NCBI GenBank assembly: GCA_963676075.2 | Contig: CAXXNZ010000026.1 | Span: 1 to 64,000, forward strand | DNA from: JAHJQZ01 sp963676075 | Lineage (GTDB): Bacteria > Pseudomonadota > Alphaproteobacteria > Rhizobiales > Devosiaceae | DNA: 64,000 nucleotides | Reading direction: 5' to 3' | Shown here: piece by piece, positions 16,964 through 25,631 of the stretch | How the letters are laid out: the number at the start of each line of letters is the position of its first letter | How positions within the stretch are numbered: the first letter of the stretch is position 1 | Translations under genes and position numbers: made by a program | Notes under the pieces: model-generated | Databases searched by the model: none | The model's input: the letters and a program-made list of their open reading frames with translations, nothing else | What the model was told of the DNA's origin: nothing

Positions 16964-16979
16964 GCAAGTATTTTCTTGC
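16964..16979. promoter_or_regulatory. Palindrome upstream of a TetR-family gene, probable operator
   Basis: GCAAG-TATTTT-CTTGC is a perfect inverted repeat 16 bases before the TetR start codon and inside the AT-rich promoter region shared with divergent gap. TATAAT at 16989-16994 lies right next to the ATG. TetR repressors commonly bind such dyads to control themselves; no direct evidence beyond position. Confidence 0.5.
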
Positions 16980-16995
16980 GGATCGGTATATAATT

Positions 16996-17625
16996 ATGAC
17001 CAAGCCCTCATCGCGCGGCCGTCCGCGCCAATACGATCCTGAACAGGCGCTCGACGCCGCGCTCGGCGAATTCCGAAGGCGCGGCTATTCGGCGACCTCG
17101 CTCGACCATTTGTCCGAGGCAACGAAGATGGCGCGTCCGAGTCTTTACGCGGCCTTCGGCAACAAATTCGACATCTATCATAAGGCGATCGGCCAATATG
17201 CCGACCGGTCCGTGGCACGCCGCCAGCAGTTGCTGTTCGCGGAACCGTCGCTCAAAAAGGGCATCGCCGAGTACTTTGCCTTGATCGTCGAGACCTATAC
17301 GCCAGACGAGGATGGCCCGCTCGGCTGCGCGATCCTGTCGGTGATCTCCGGCGAGGCCGCCGCCGATCCGGCGATACGGGCCGAGTTGGCTTCGGCGCTT
17401 GAGCGCACCGACACGCGCTTTAGAGATCGTCTCGACATCGCCCGCGCCGGGGGCGAAATCGCTACGGACACCGATACGCGCGCCGTCGCCGACATGCTCG
17501 CGGCTCTTCAGCATTCGCTGGCATTGCGCGCCCGCGCCGGCACCGGACGCGCTGAGCTCAACCGGATCGCCAACGCCACGATCGCACTGATCTTCAAGAC
17601 GATTGCGCCCGGCACGAAGGACTGA
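16996..17625 (+). CDS. TetR/AcrR-family transcriptional regulator
   Basis: A 209-residue regulator. The N-terminal helix-turn-helix is typical: ALDAALGEFRRRGYSATSLDHL, then MARPSLYAAFGNKFDIYHKAI (residues 14-61). The C-terminal domain, with the only Cys of interest in PLGCAILSV, would bind a ligand that is not predictable. No good ribosome binding site is visible before ATG. It precedes an EamA transporter gene by 206 bases, which is a plausible target along with itself. Confidence 0.85.
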   Translation: MTKPSSRGRPRQYDPEQALDAALGEFRRRGYSATSLDHLSEATKMARPSLYAAFGNKFDIYHKAIGQYADRSVARRQQLLFAEPSLKKGIAEYFALIVETYTPDEDGPLGCAILSVISGEAAADPAIRAELASALERTDTRFRDRLDIARAGGEIATDTDTRAVADMLAALQHSLALRARAGTGRAELNRIANATIALIFKTIAPGTKD

Positions 17626-17831
17626 CGCATCGGGGCACTCACACTTGCCCTTGCGCGCCAACCTGTTAGGCTCAGCTTGCCTATCCATGTGCGGCTAGGG
17701 GTCCGCTGCGACACGCAGGCTGGTCCGAGCGCCGTTATGAGCCGTCAGGCAGACACCCGAGGACGAAAAGGCCAGAGGGGATGGACGGGGCGCGATGAAA
17801 CGCGTCTTCACGTCTTGCTCTGGAGTTGAAC

Positions 17832-18689
17832 ATGTCTGCCTTCGGTCTTGCGCTGGTTCTTGCCGCAGCCTTCTGCCACGCCACCTGGAATGTCTTCGTC
17901 AAACGCATCAATGGCGGGCCGGAGCTGATCTGGTTGTTCTCGCTGGTTTCGAGCGTGATCTATCTGCCATTGGCAATCGGCGTCTTCGTCGTTGCACGAC
18001 CCCAGTTCGGCCTTTGGGAGATCGTTTTCATCCTCGGCAGTTCGCTGCTGCATCTCGTGTATTTCACCCTGCTGCAGATCGGCTACCGCAAGGGCGACCT
18101 GTCTTTGGTCTACCCCACCGCCCGCGCCACCGGACCGATGTTGTCGACGGCGTTCGCGGTGCTGCTTCTCGGCGAGGCGATTACTGCCCAGATGGCCGCC
18201 GGCGCGGGCGTCATCATTTTCGGCATCTTCATGCTGACCGGCGGGTTCCGGCGGGGGGCAAAACCGCTCTCGGCCTCGCTGGCCTTCGGCATCGGCGTCG
18301 GCGGGGTGATCGGCTCCTACACCGCCTGGGACGCCTATGCCGTTTCGGTGCTGATGGTGCCGCCACTGCTGCTCGATTATGTCTCGAGCCTCGGGCGCAC
18401 AGTGGTCCTGGCGCCATACGCAGCGAAGCGGCGCGAATTGATCCGCCGGCATTGGTCGGAACATCGGCTCGGCGTCATCCTGATCGCGGTGTTCAACCCG
18501 CTGGCCTACATCCTGGTTCTCACCGCCCTGACCTTCACCCCCGTCGCCTTCGTGGCGCCGACCCGCGAGGTCTCGGTGCTGCTGACAGTTCTCGCCGGCT
18601 CGCTGCTGCTCGGCGAGGGTCACCTCAAGGCGCGGCTCGGCTGGGCCGTGGTGGTGCTATCCGGCATGGGATTGCTGGTCACTGGCTAG
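17832..18689 (+). CDS. EamA/DMT-family transporter
   Basis: The 285-residue membrane protein has about ten hydrophobic spans in two repeated EamA halves. Typical signatures are FCHATWNVFVKR near residue 15 and, in the second half, AFVAPTREVSVLLTVLAGSLLLGE. Such proteins usually export metabolites or amino acids. The ATG at 17832 has GGAG six bases upstream; a TTG two codons earlier is not preferred. The gene ends at a palindromic repeat. Confidence 0.8.
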   Translation: MSAFGLALVLAAAFCHATWNVFVKRINGGPELIWLFSLVSSVIYLPLAIGVFVVARPQFGLWEIVFILGSSLLHLVYFTLLQIGYRKGDLSLVYPTARATGPMLSTAFAVLLLGEAITAQMAAGAGVIIFGIFMLTGGFRRGAKPLSASLAFGIGVGGVIGSYTAWDAYAVSVLMVPPLLLDYVSSLGRTVVLAPYAAKRRELIRRHWSEHRLGVILIAVFNPLAYILVLTALTFTPVAFVAPTREVSVLLTVLAGSLLLGEGHLKARLGWAVVVLSGMGLLVTG

Positions 18690-18737
18690 AGCATTTTCAG
18701 CAAAAGTGGGAACCGGTTTTGCGGTTCGAAAATGCGA
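18689..18737. repeat. Rhizobiales-type intergenic palindrome
   Basis: GCATTTTC at 18691-18698 pairs with GAAAATGC at 18728-18735, and AACCG at 18711-18715 pairs with CGGTT at 18722-18726. The pattern of TAGAGCATTTTC..., AACCGGTTTTGC and GAAAATGCG resembles a palindrome that recurs many times in Rhizobiales genomes. It sits between convergent genes and may act in termination. Confidence 0.65.
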
Positions 18738-18760
18738 TAGAACAAACGATCCAGGTCCGC

Positions 18761-19417
18761 CTACCAGATGTAGGGAAACAGGCGATAGCGGGTCTTTTCC
18801 GCGAACTCGGCATAGCCGGGCAGATCGGCCTTAAGCGCCTCGTCCTCTTTGGCGGTGCGCCAGATGAAGGCGAGCACCAGGACCGCCATTGGCACAAGCG
18901 CCATGCCCGAGCCGAGCATCAGCGCCGTGAGGGGGAAACCGATGATCGAGCCGAAATACATCGGGTGCCTGACGAAACGATAGGGTCCAGTGGTGATGAC
19001 GGTATGATCGCGATCGCGCTGCACGCGATGGATGCGTTCGGCGTGGCGGTTGACGATCAATGTCCAGGTGGTCAGCACCGAGCCGACCAGGAACAGCGCC
19101 GCACCGACGGAGGCCCAGGACGACGGCAGCGGCAGCCAGTGGAAACGACCACCATCGAACCCGCCGACAAGCGGATAGATGAGGACCATCGGCATATAAA
19201 TTCGGTCGAAGGTCCGGTCGAACGGCTGACGCTGGTCAGATGTGTTGCGCTCGCGTGCCTCGAGCACCGACGGATTGGTGAACTGAACGATAGTCGTCCC
19301 GAGAACGGACAGAAACAGGAAAACCGCTGCATGGGCCCAGGCCTGCGGCCAGTCCAGCCGGAAGGCGCCGAGAAAGGCGATGGCCGGGTAGACGGCGGAA
19401 TTGATCGCGGAACGCAT
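18761..19417 (-). CDS. Isoprenylcysteine carboxyl methyltransferase-like membrane protein
   Basis: The 218-residue protein has about five membrane spans. The C-terminal core GPYRFVRHPMYFGSIIGFPL and the following DEALKADLPGYAEFAEKTRYRLFPYIW tail are the family signature (RHPxY plus the EE/Y-rich segment that binds SAM). Bacterial members methylate lipids or unknown thiols or carboxylates; the substrate is unknown. ATG at 19417 is used; a GTG at 19474 would overlap the upstream EamA stop (GTGA) and add 19 residues. Confidence 0.78.
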   Translation of the reverse strand: MRSAINSAVYPAIAFLGAFRLDWPQAWAHAAVFLFLSVLGTTIVQFTNPSVLEARERNTSDQRQPFDRTFDRIYMPMVLIYPLVGGFDGGRFHWLPLPSSWASVGAALFLVGSVLTTWTLIVNRHAERIHRVQRDRDHTVITTGPYRFVRHPMYFGSIIGFPLTALMLGSGMALVPMAVLVLAFIWRTAKEDEALKADLPGYAEFAEKTRYRLFPYIW

Positions 19418-19470
19418 GATCCGTGCCGCTGGCGACAGCGCGCGCGACGAGGTGGAAGACCCGGGATTGC

Positions 19471-20409
19471 TCACCCCATGCGCGCTTGCCGGCGCTCGGC
19501 GGCCAGTTTGCGTTCGCGCCACCAGATGTAGATGCCTGAACCGATGACGATCGGGGTGCCGATATAGATGCTGACGCCCGGCGGCTGGGCGAAGATCAGC
19601 CAGCTGGTCACGGACATGAAGATGACCTGCGGATAAATGAACGGCGACAGGATGGAGGCATCGGCGAAGCGGTAGGCGATGGTCAGGAAGGTGTGGCCAA
19701 CCAGCCCGCCAAGCCCGATCGACAACAGCAGCACCCAATCGAGCGCGCCCGTCGGCCAGACCCAATCCCACAAGGCGAAGGGGATGAGCCCAATCGTCGG
19801 GATCAGCGCGACATAGAGCTGCTGGACCTGGGTGGAATCCACCCCCGCCAGCATGCGGTTTGAGATGTTGAACAGCGCATAGCTGATCGCCATGGCGATC
19901 GACAGGAAGATGGCCGGATGGAATTCCGTCCCGCCCGGCTGGATGATGATCACGACACCGAAAAAGCCGACAAGAATGGCGAGCCAGCGCCGCCAGCCGA
20001 CCTGTTCGCCGAGCAGCGGGATCGACAGCACGCTGACCACGATCGGCGCCGCGAACAGCAGCGAACCGGTGATGGTCAGCGGCAGGTATTTCATCGCCAT
20101 GAAGTTGAACGCCGTCGTACCGAGAAGCGCTAGGGCCCGGAACACTTCAAGCTTGATGCTCTGCGTCTTGAAGGCGCGCTTGCCGTAAACCGGCACCAGC
20201 CAGGCCAGCATGACCGCGAGCTGGGTGGCGTAGCGGACAAAGACCACCTGCATCGAAGGATAGCCGTTGACGACCAGCCATTTTGCATTGGTGTCGAGCA
20301 CGGCGAAGATCAGCGCTGCGGTGATCACCAGACCGATTCCGAGAACCAGCCTGTCCTCACGCGGCTTGACGGCAACGCCCGGCCTATGGCCGGGGTCTGA
20401 TGTATCCAT
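19471..20409 (-). CDS. EamA/DMT-family transporter
   Basis: A 312-residue drug/metabolite transporter with ten predicted spans. The first half starts LGIGLVITAALIFAVLDTNAKWLV and the second AIFLSIAMAISYALFNISNRML. The closing YIWWRERKLAAERR is a typical cytosolic tail. The start at 20409 avoids 19 non-hydrophobic codons upstream. It probably forms an operon with the isoprenylcysteine methyltransferase-like gene just downstream. Confidence 0.82.
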   Translation of the reverse strand: MDTSDPGHRPGVAVKPREDRLVLGIGLVITAALIFAVLDTNAKWLVVNGYPSMQVVFVRYATQLAVMLAWLVPVYGKRAFKTQSIKLEVFRALALLGTTAFNFMAMKYLPLTITGSLLFAAPIVVSVLSIPLLGEQVGWRRWLAILVGFFGVVIIIQPGGTEFHPAIFLSIAMAISYALFNISNRMLAGVDSTQVQQLYVALIPTIGLIPFALWDWVWPTGALDWVLLLSIGLGGLVGHTFLTIAYRFADASILSPFIYPQVIFMSVTSWLIFAQPPGVSIYIGTPIVIGSGIYIWWRERKLAAERRQARMG

Positions 20410-20537
20410 GGGAGTGTCTTTGCGCTGGGCGAGGGATAAGGAAGCGCAGAGAGTGCGCACCAGCACGTTTCTACGTCAAGATGGTCAAGTTTTCGCGGCT
20501 GTGGTCATTGGCTGCACCTGCGACAGCGGTTCACCCC

Positions 20538-20966
20538 TCAGTGAGGCCAGTCGCCGTCCGGTTTGTTCGCCACATCTGCAAGATTGCTAGGACGCGTTAC
20601 CGCGGTTTCGGCGGCTACTGCAAGGATTTGGCGGCCTTCGACAGCGATCTCGACAATTTCGCCGCCGGCTTCCTTCCGACGTCGTATCGGCCAGCCGGCG
20701 CCTGAGGCCAGGGTTGCGAGCCGGCTCGCCGGCAGCGGCGATGCAATGGCAACCGCAGCCTTGCAGTTATCGTCCGAGAACGGATGAACGTCGGCGCCGT
20801 GCCGGTTGAGCGTATCATGGTAGAGTTCGAGCGCATGACCGTCCGGCACAAGCACGATCCAGGCGTCGGAAAGCGGCGGCAGCGGCAAAGCTTCGCCACC
20901 GACAAGCTCTGCAATAACTGCAGCAGCAGCTTCGGGATTGCGTAGTCTGAAAATGTAATCTTTCAT
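20538..20966 (-). CDS. Hypothetical protein
   Basis: A 142-residue protein with no recognised motif. It is soluble, with an alternating alpha/beta look (MKDYIFRLRNPEAAAAVIAEL, then DAWIVLVPDGHALELYHDTL), and no signal peptide or membrane span. AGGAAAT lies eight bases before ATG 20966, which favours a true gene; nine more codons upstream are possible. It is divergent from the PLP decarboxylase gene. No function is proposed. Confidence 0.55.
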   Translation of the reverse strand: MKDYIFRLRNPEAAAAVIAELVGGEALPLPPLSDAWIVLVPDGHALELYHDTLNRHGADVHPFSDDNCKAAVAIASPLPASRLATLASGAGWPIRRRKEAGGEIVEIAVEGRQILAVAAETAVTRPSNLADVANKPDGDWPH

Positions 20967-21206
20967 GGCCGAATATTTCCTGGCGTCAAACAAACAATGA
21001 ACGACTCAATACCAAGTAAATTGGCGCGCAGACTGTTCGAGTTGGCGCCGCGATCCAAGCGTGATCGCGAAAAAGTGAGCGCTTTGTCAGACAAATAACA
21101 CGTAACGCCAGTCGCCGCCATTGTCCTTCCCGCTTCACTCGCCTCTTGACAGGACCTGCGGTTCGGGGTTCCTCGACCGCCATCCCCCTCGCGTCCAGGA
21201 TCGACC

Positions 21207-22406
21207 ATGTTGAGCCCGCATATCGCCGAAACCATCCGCTCGCTTGCCGAAAGCCGGCCCGAGCGCAGTTTCTATGTCTATGACACCTCGGTCATGACGG
21301 GGAAAATCGAGACCTTGCGCGCCCGCATGCCCGAGGGCGTGGCGGTCTATTACGCCATGAAGGCCAACCCCCATATCGCCTTTCTGGAAGCGGCTCGCCG
21401 AGCCGGTGTCGAGGGCATCGAGATCGCCTCGATCGGCGAAGGCAAGAAGGCCATCGAGGCAGGTTTTGCGCCGGGACAGATCATCTTCACCGGCCCGGGC
21501 AAGTCGCCCGAGGAACTGGAATGGAGCGTTTCGGTCGGCATCCGCACCATTCACATCGAATCCCTGACCGAGGCCTATCGGCTCGACGCCATCGCCAAGG
21601 CCGCAGGCCGTGTGCAGGACATCCTGGTGCGGGTCAATCCGAATTTCCACGTCCACGGGGCGCAGGCGAACTTCTCCGGCGACAGTTCCAAGCTCGGCAT
21701 GGACGAGCACAAGTTCCGCGAGGCCCTGCCGGAGATCCTGGCACTCGAAGGACTGAACTTCCTGGGACTGCATGTTTATTCGGCTTCGGGCGTCCTGAAC
21801 GTCGACGACCTGATCCAGAATTGCGAACTTGTGTTCAAGCTCGCCAGCGAGGTCGAGAACCAGTACCAGGGCGTCACCTGCCCGATTATCGATTTCGGCG
21901 GTGGCTTCGGTATCGACTATCTTGAGCAGGGGCGCGATTTCTCGCCCGAGCCCTATGCCGAAAAGCTTTCGGCCCTGATCGCCCGTTTCGAGTTTCAGGG
22001 ACGCCGGTTCGTTCTCGAACTCGGACGCTATCTCACAGCCGACAGCGGCTGGTACGCCACAGAGATTCTCGACATCAAGGATTCGCTCGGCAAGAAGCAG
22101 GTGATCTGCGCCGGCGGCTCACACCATTTCCGCCGCCCGGCAGCGCTCGGTATCAACCATCCGGTCTCGATCGTCGCCATGGAGCGTCCAAAGGTCTTCG
22201 CGGCCCAGGACAACGTCGACAAGGAAAACATCTTCATCGGCGGCCCGTTGTGCAACACCGCCGATCGCCTGTCGGCCCGCGACCTTTTCATAGAACATGC
22301 CGAGATCGGCGACATGGCGGTGTTCGAGCTGGCCGGCGCCTATGGCTATTCGATGAGCCATCTCGAATTTTTGAGCCACGCCCACCCACCAGAGATCGTC
22401 ATTTAG
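21207..22406 (+). CDS. Type III PLP-dependent decarboxylase (alanine racemase fold)
   Basis: The 399-residue enzyme belongs to the ornithine/diaminopimelate decarboxylase group. K52 in YYAMKANPH would bind PLP, GGGFGIDYL is the phosphate-binding loop, and GGPLCNTADRL near residue 344 holds the cysteine contributed across the dimer. The wording of these motifs is closer to siderophore or antibiotic pathway decarboxylases (BtrK, SbnH type) than to LysA. No siderophore synthetase or amidase gene is adjacent. The exact substrate (ornithine, DAP, citryl or glutamyl adduct) is open. Confidence 0.8.
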   Translation: MLSPHIAETIRSLAESRPERSFYVYDTSVMTGKIETLRARMPEGVAVYYAMKANPHIAFLEAARRAGVEGIEIASIGEGKKAIEAGFAPGQIIFTGPGKSPEELEWSVSVGIRTIHIESLTEAYRLDAIAKAAGRVQDILVRVNPNFHVHGAQANFSGDSSKLGMDEHKFREALPEILALEGLNFLGLHVYSASGVLNVDDLIQNCELVFKLASEVENQYQGVTCPIIDFGGGFGIDYLEQGRDFSPEPYAEKLSALIARFEFQGRRFVLELGRYLTADSGWYATEILDIKDSLGKKQVICAGGSHHFRRPAALGINHPVSIVAMERPKVFAAQDNVDKENIFIGGPLCNTADRLSARDLFIEHAEIGDMAVFELAGAYGYSMSHLEFLSHAHPPEIVI

Positions 22407-22458
22407 GGGGCGAGATCGGACACTTGGTGGCCTTGGAGCGGGAGAACCGTGAGCTGTG

Positions 22459-22863
22459 TCAGGCTGATGCAGACCCGGCGCGCGCCAACAGCAGTTTTTC
22501 GGCGATCTCCATGGCCTCCTCGCGAGACGCGGTAAGCCGCATCGGGTAGCCCCAGAACTTGGCAAAGGCCGCACCGAAGGGCTTCATGACCATACGCTTG
22601 GCGGCACTCGGCTCGATCACGATCATCGCCAGCACGAGGGTTCGCAGTTCGGCCTTGTGCTTCTTCATCCACAGCACGGTGCGCTTCTTTTCTTCCTGGC
22701 TGTGCTCGTGCTCTTCGGTCGGCGCGTTATCGGTCAGGATCACGAACGGCGCGCCACGCGCAAAGCTCGCCTCCAGCACCTCGAAATCCTCGTCGTGGTC
22801 GTGATCGGGCTCTTCGTCATAGCTCATCCAGACGAACGGGAAGTTCGAGTTGTCCAAAGGCAT
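22459..22863 (-). CDS. Conserved hypothetical protein, possibly STAS/SpoIIAA-like
   Basis: A 134-residue acidic soluble protein. After an Asp/His-rich stretch (DEEPDHDHDEDFEVLE) come ARGAPFVILTDNA, an EEKKRTVLWMKKH helix and MIVIEPSAAKRMVMK, an order that recalls SpoIIAA-like STAS proteins, though this is only a visual resemblance. The start at 22863 is secured by AAGGAGCGGGTAC directly before ATG. It is divergent from an AraC regulator over 125 bases and may be under its control. Confidence 0.6.
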   Translation of the reverse strand: MPLDNSNFPFVWMSYDEEPDHDHDEDFEVLEASFARGAPFVILTDNAPTEEHEHSQEEKKRTVLWMKKHKAELRTLVLAMIVIEPSAAKRMVMKPFGAAFAKFWGYPMRLTASREEAMEIAEKLLLARAGSASA

Positions 22864-22988
22864 GTACCCGCTCCTTGCGCATGTTGCTTGAGCCTTTACG
22901 CAATAGGCCAGTTGGCAAATGGCGTCATTGCAAAATCTGGACATTTTATGTTTCAATTCGGCCAAGATGGAAACTGCCGAGGCCTGTG

Positions 22989-23807
22989 ATGTATCTGGAC
23001 GTCCGTAGCGATTGGCTTTCCTATGTCGATGAGATTCCGCGCGCGCTCGTCGCCACCAACGCCGTCGCCAATCTCGAGGCGCTGGAACACTCACCACGGC
23101 ATCACCATCAGAAAGCGCAACTGCTTTTCACCATTCGTGGCGTCATCAACTGCGAAGTTAAGGACGCCGTGTGGATCGTGCCGCCGCAATGCGCCGTGTG
23201 GATTCCCGGCGGGCAGTCCCACACCGTTTTCGGTTCAGGCGAGGTGGAGTGCATTTCCCTGTTCATCGAACCGCCTGAGTCCGCGAACCTGCCGAGCCAA
23301 TGCTGCACGATCACCGTGTCGAGCTTTTTTCGCCATTTGCTGATGCGGGCCAACGCGTTGCCGGAGCTCTATGACCTCGACGGCCCGGACGGCCGGATCG
23401 TGTCGGTTATCTTCGATGAGCTGGCTGCGGCGGCGGTCGAAGACCTCCGCCTGCCGATCCCAAGCGATCCGCGCCTGAAAAAGCTCACCGACCTGTTGAT
23501 CGCGGCGCCTGCGGATCATGCAAGTGTGGCGCAGTGGGCCTCCCGCGTCGCGCTCAGTGAGCGCAGCCTGAACCGTCTGCTGGCCGAACAGGTGGGCATG
23601 AGTTTCGGCCGCTGGCGCCGACAGCTGCATGTTGTCCTCGGCTTGCGGCAGCTGAGCGCCGGCCATACGGTCCAGGCGGTCGCCATGGATCTCGGCTATG
23701 AAAGCGCCTCCAGTTTCGTGACCATGTTCCGAAAAATGGTCGGCAAGCCGCCAAGCCGCTATCTGTTCGAGCGGCTCAGGCCTCAACCTGACGATCATGG
23801 CGAGTGA
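22989..23807 (+). CDS. AraC-family transcriptional regulator
   Basis: A 272-residue regulator. The N-terminal half is a cupin-like sensor (HHHQKAQLLFTIRGVINCEV, VWIVPPQCAVWIPGG). The C-terminal half has the double helix-turn-helix: SVAQWASRVALSERSLNRLLAEQVGMSFGRWRRQ and AVAMDLGYESASSFVTMFRKMVGKPPSRY. The ATG at 22989 has GAGG near 22978; longer in-frame starts give an unusual basic leader. The most likely target is the divergent small gene; the inducer is unknown. Confidence 0.88.
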   Translation: MYLDVRSDWLSYVDEIPRALVATNAVANLEALEHSPRHHHQKAQLLFTIRGVINCEVKDAVWIVPPQCAVWIPGGQSHTVFGSGEVECISLFIEPPESANLPSQCCTITVSSFFRHLLMRANALPELYDLDGPDGRIVSVIFDELAAAAVEDLRLPIPSDPRLKKLTDLLIAAPADHASVAQWASRVALSERSLNRLLAEQVGMSFGRWRRQLHVVLGLRQLSAGHTVQAVAMDLGYESASSFVTMFRKMVGKPPSRYLFERLRPQPDDHGE

Positions 23808-24001
23808 TGGCAGCCGCCGGGTTTCATCCTTGATCGCCGCATAGGGCATGGAACCGAAAAGCCCGTCCCCGGCTTGAACGGGGATGGGATCCGGTTTCGG
23901 ATCATCCGATGCGAAAACAAAAGACTGAAAGCGGCCCGGCGCTCCGCCTTGCACCTGTTTTGCTTTAACGATAATACAGGGAAGTCAACCCGGAGGAACA
24001 C

Positions 24002-24427
24002 ATGCAAAAGAAAATCATCAAGCAGATCGCCCATGTCTGCATTTTCGCCCGTGACATCGACGAAACAGCGGACTGGTACGAAAAGGTGCTGGGTTTCGAG
24101 AAGGTGTTCAACTTCACCCGCGACGGCCGCGTGTTCGGCTATTATCTCGATGCCGGCGCCGCCACCCATGTCGAGGTGTTCGAGAATCCCAAGGCGGAAT
24201 TTGCCGAGACCAACCAGATCAATCACATCTGTTTTGAGGTTATGGACATGGATTTCACCATCGAACATGTCCGCTCGCTCGGCTACGAGGCCAAGGACAA
24301 ATCAAAGGGGTGCGATGACACCTGGCAGAGCTGGATCACCGACCCGAATGGTGTGAAGATCGAGCTGTTCCAATACACGCCCGACAGTGCCCAGTTCGTC
24401 GGGCGCGATCGTGTGGCTCACTGGTAG
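24002..24427 (+). CDS. VOC-family (glyoxalase/dioxygenase fold) protein
   Basis: The 141-residue protein has the paired beta-alpha-beta-beta-beta pattern of VOC proteins. Likely metal ligands are the His of IAHVCIFARD, a Glu in HVEVFENP, the His of INHICFEV and the Glu of KIELFQY. CCCGGAGGAACAC is an excellent ribosome binding site. Thirteen bases later starts an oxidoreductase gene, so they are one transcript. A metal-dependent isomerase, lyase or dioxygenase is expected; substrate unknown. Confidence 0.85.
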   Translation: MQKKIIKQIAHVCIFARDIDETADWYEKVLGFEKVFNFTRDGRVFGYYLDAGAATHVEVFENPKAEFAETNQINHICFEVMDMDFTIEHVRSLGYEAKDKSKGCDDTWQSWITDPNGVKIELFQYTPDSAQFVGRDRVAHW

Positions 24428-24439
24428 GACGCTCACAAC

Positions 24440-25543
24440 ATGGCTCAGCCCATCAAGACCGGCATCATCGGCTGCGGCAACATCAGCCCGGCCTATCTCA
24501 ATAGCATTCGGCGGCTCGAAGACATCGAGGTTGTCGCCTGTGCCGATCTGCGGTCGGAACGGGCCGACGCCAAGGCGGAAGAGTTCGGCATCATTTCGCA
24601 GCCCGTTGCCGATCTTCTCGCCGATCCCGAGATCGGCATCGTCCTTAATCTGACGACACCGCAGGACCATACCGAGGTCAATCGCCAGATCCTCAATGCC
24701 GGCAAGCATGCCCATGCCGAAAAGCCTTTCGGACTGAACCGCGAGGAAGGCCAAGCAACCCTGGCGCTGGCGAAGTCCAAGGGGCTGCTCGTCGGCTCGG
24801 CGCCCGACACCTTCCTCGGCGGCGGTCTGCAGACCTGCCGCAAGCTGATCGATGACAACTGGATCGGGCGGCCCGTCGCCGGTACTGCCGTCATGGCCTG
24901 CCCCGGCCACGAAAGCTGGCACCCCAATCCCGGTTTCTACTATCTCACCGGTGGCGGCCCGGTCTTCGACATGGCGCCCTATTACATCACCGCCCTTGTC
25001 CACCTGATTGGACCGATCACGCGCGTCACCGCCATGGCCAGCCGTCCACATGACGTCCGCATCGCCACGTCCGAGGCTGCTTTCGGCAGGGAACTGCCGG
25101 TCGAAATCGACACCCACACCGCCGGCGTACTCGAATTTGCCAATGGCGCCATCGTCACGCTGGTGATGAGCTTCGATGTCAGGAAGCATTCCTCGAACCC
25201 GATCGAGATCCATGGCACCGAAGGCAGTCTGAAAGTGCCGGATCCGAACACGTTCGGCGGCGAGGTGTTTGTGGCAAGGCGTGAGCACACTGAGTGGCAG
25301 AACGTGCCGCTGGTTTTCCCGCATACCGACAATTTCCGCGGCATCGGCGCCGCCGATCTCGCCGTGGCTCTGAGGCAGAACCGGCCCAACCGTGCGTCGG
25401 GCGAGCTGGCCTATCATGTCCTCGACGTCATGTGCGCGCTCGACGAGTCCGCCCATCAGGGCAGGCACATCACCATCGAAAGCGCCCCGGCCCAACCGGC
25501 ACCGCTGCCGATGGGGCTGATCGAAGGCAGGTTGGAAGTTTAG
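24440..25543 (+). CDS. Gfo/Idh/MocA-family oxidoreductase
   Basis: A 367-residue NAD(P)-dependent sugar or polyol dehydrogenase-like protein. IIGCGNISPAYLNSI at 9-23 is the dinucleotide-binding loop, and HAEKPFGL near residue 96 is the EKP motif with the catalytic-zone lysine. The C-terminal half has the family's beta-sheet domain. It follows the VOC gene closely and is followed by a hairpin and two MaoC genes. The substrate is not predictable; inositol or other sugar derivatives are typical for the family. Confidence 0.87.
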   Translation: MAQPIKTGIIGCGNISPAYLNSIRRLEDIEVVACADLRSERADAKAEEFGIISQPVADLLADPEIGIVLNLTTPQDHTEVNRQILNAGKHAHAEKPFGLNREEGQATLALAKSKGLLVGSAPDTFLGGGLQTCRKLIDDNWIGRPVAGTAVMACPGHESWHPNPGFYYLTGGGPVFDMAPYYITALVHLIGPITRVTAMASRPHDVRIATSEAAFGRELPVEIDTHTAGVLEFANGAIVTLVMSFDVRKHSSNPIEIHGTEGSLKVPDPNTFGGEVFVARREHTEWQNVPLVFPHTDNFRGIGAADLAVALRQNRPNRASGELAYHVLDVMCALDESAHQGRHITIESAPAQPAPLPMGLIEGRLEV

Positions 25544-25552
25544 CAAGGGTTG

Positions 25553-25570
25553 GGGCGGGATTACCCGCCC
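25553..25570 (+). terminator. Short GC hairpin after the oxidoreductase gene
   Basis: GGGCGGG at 25553-25559 and CCCGCCC at 25564-25570 form a 7-bp stem with an ATTA loop, followed by TCACCTT. There is no proper T-run, so it may be an attenuating or 3'-protecting hairpin rather than a full terminator. Confidence 0.5.
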
Positions 25571-25631
25571 TCACCTTGCCAATTCCGGTCCGGCCCGGCA
25601 CAGTCCGGCCACATCCGAACCTGACGAGTCC

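Noticed and set aside
17795..19531. Open frame of 578 codons on the plus strand
   Set aside because: It spans an EamA gene in another frame, a palindrome and an antisense gene; not a coherent protein.
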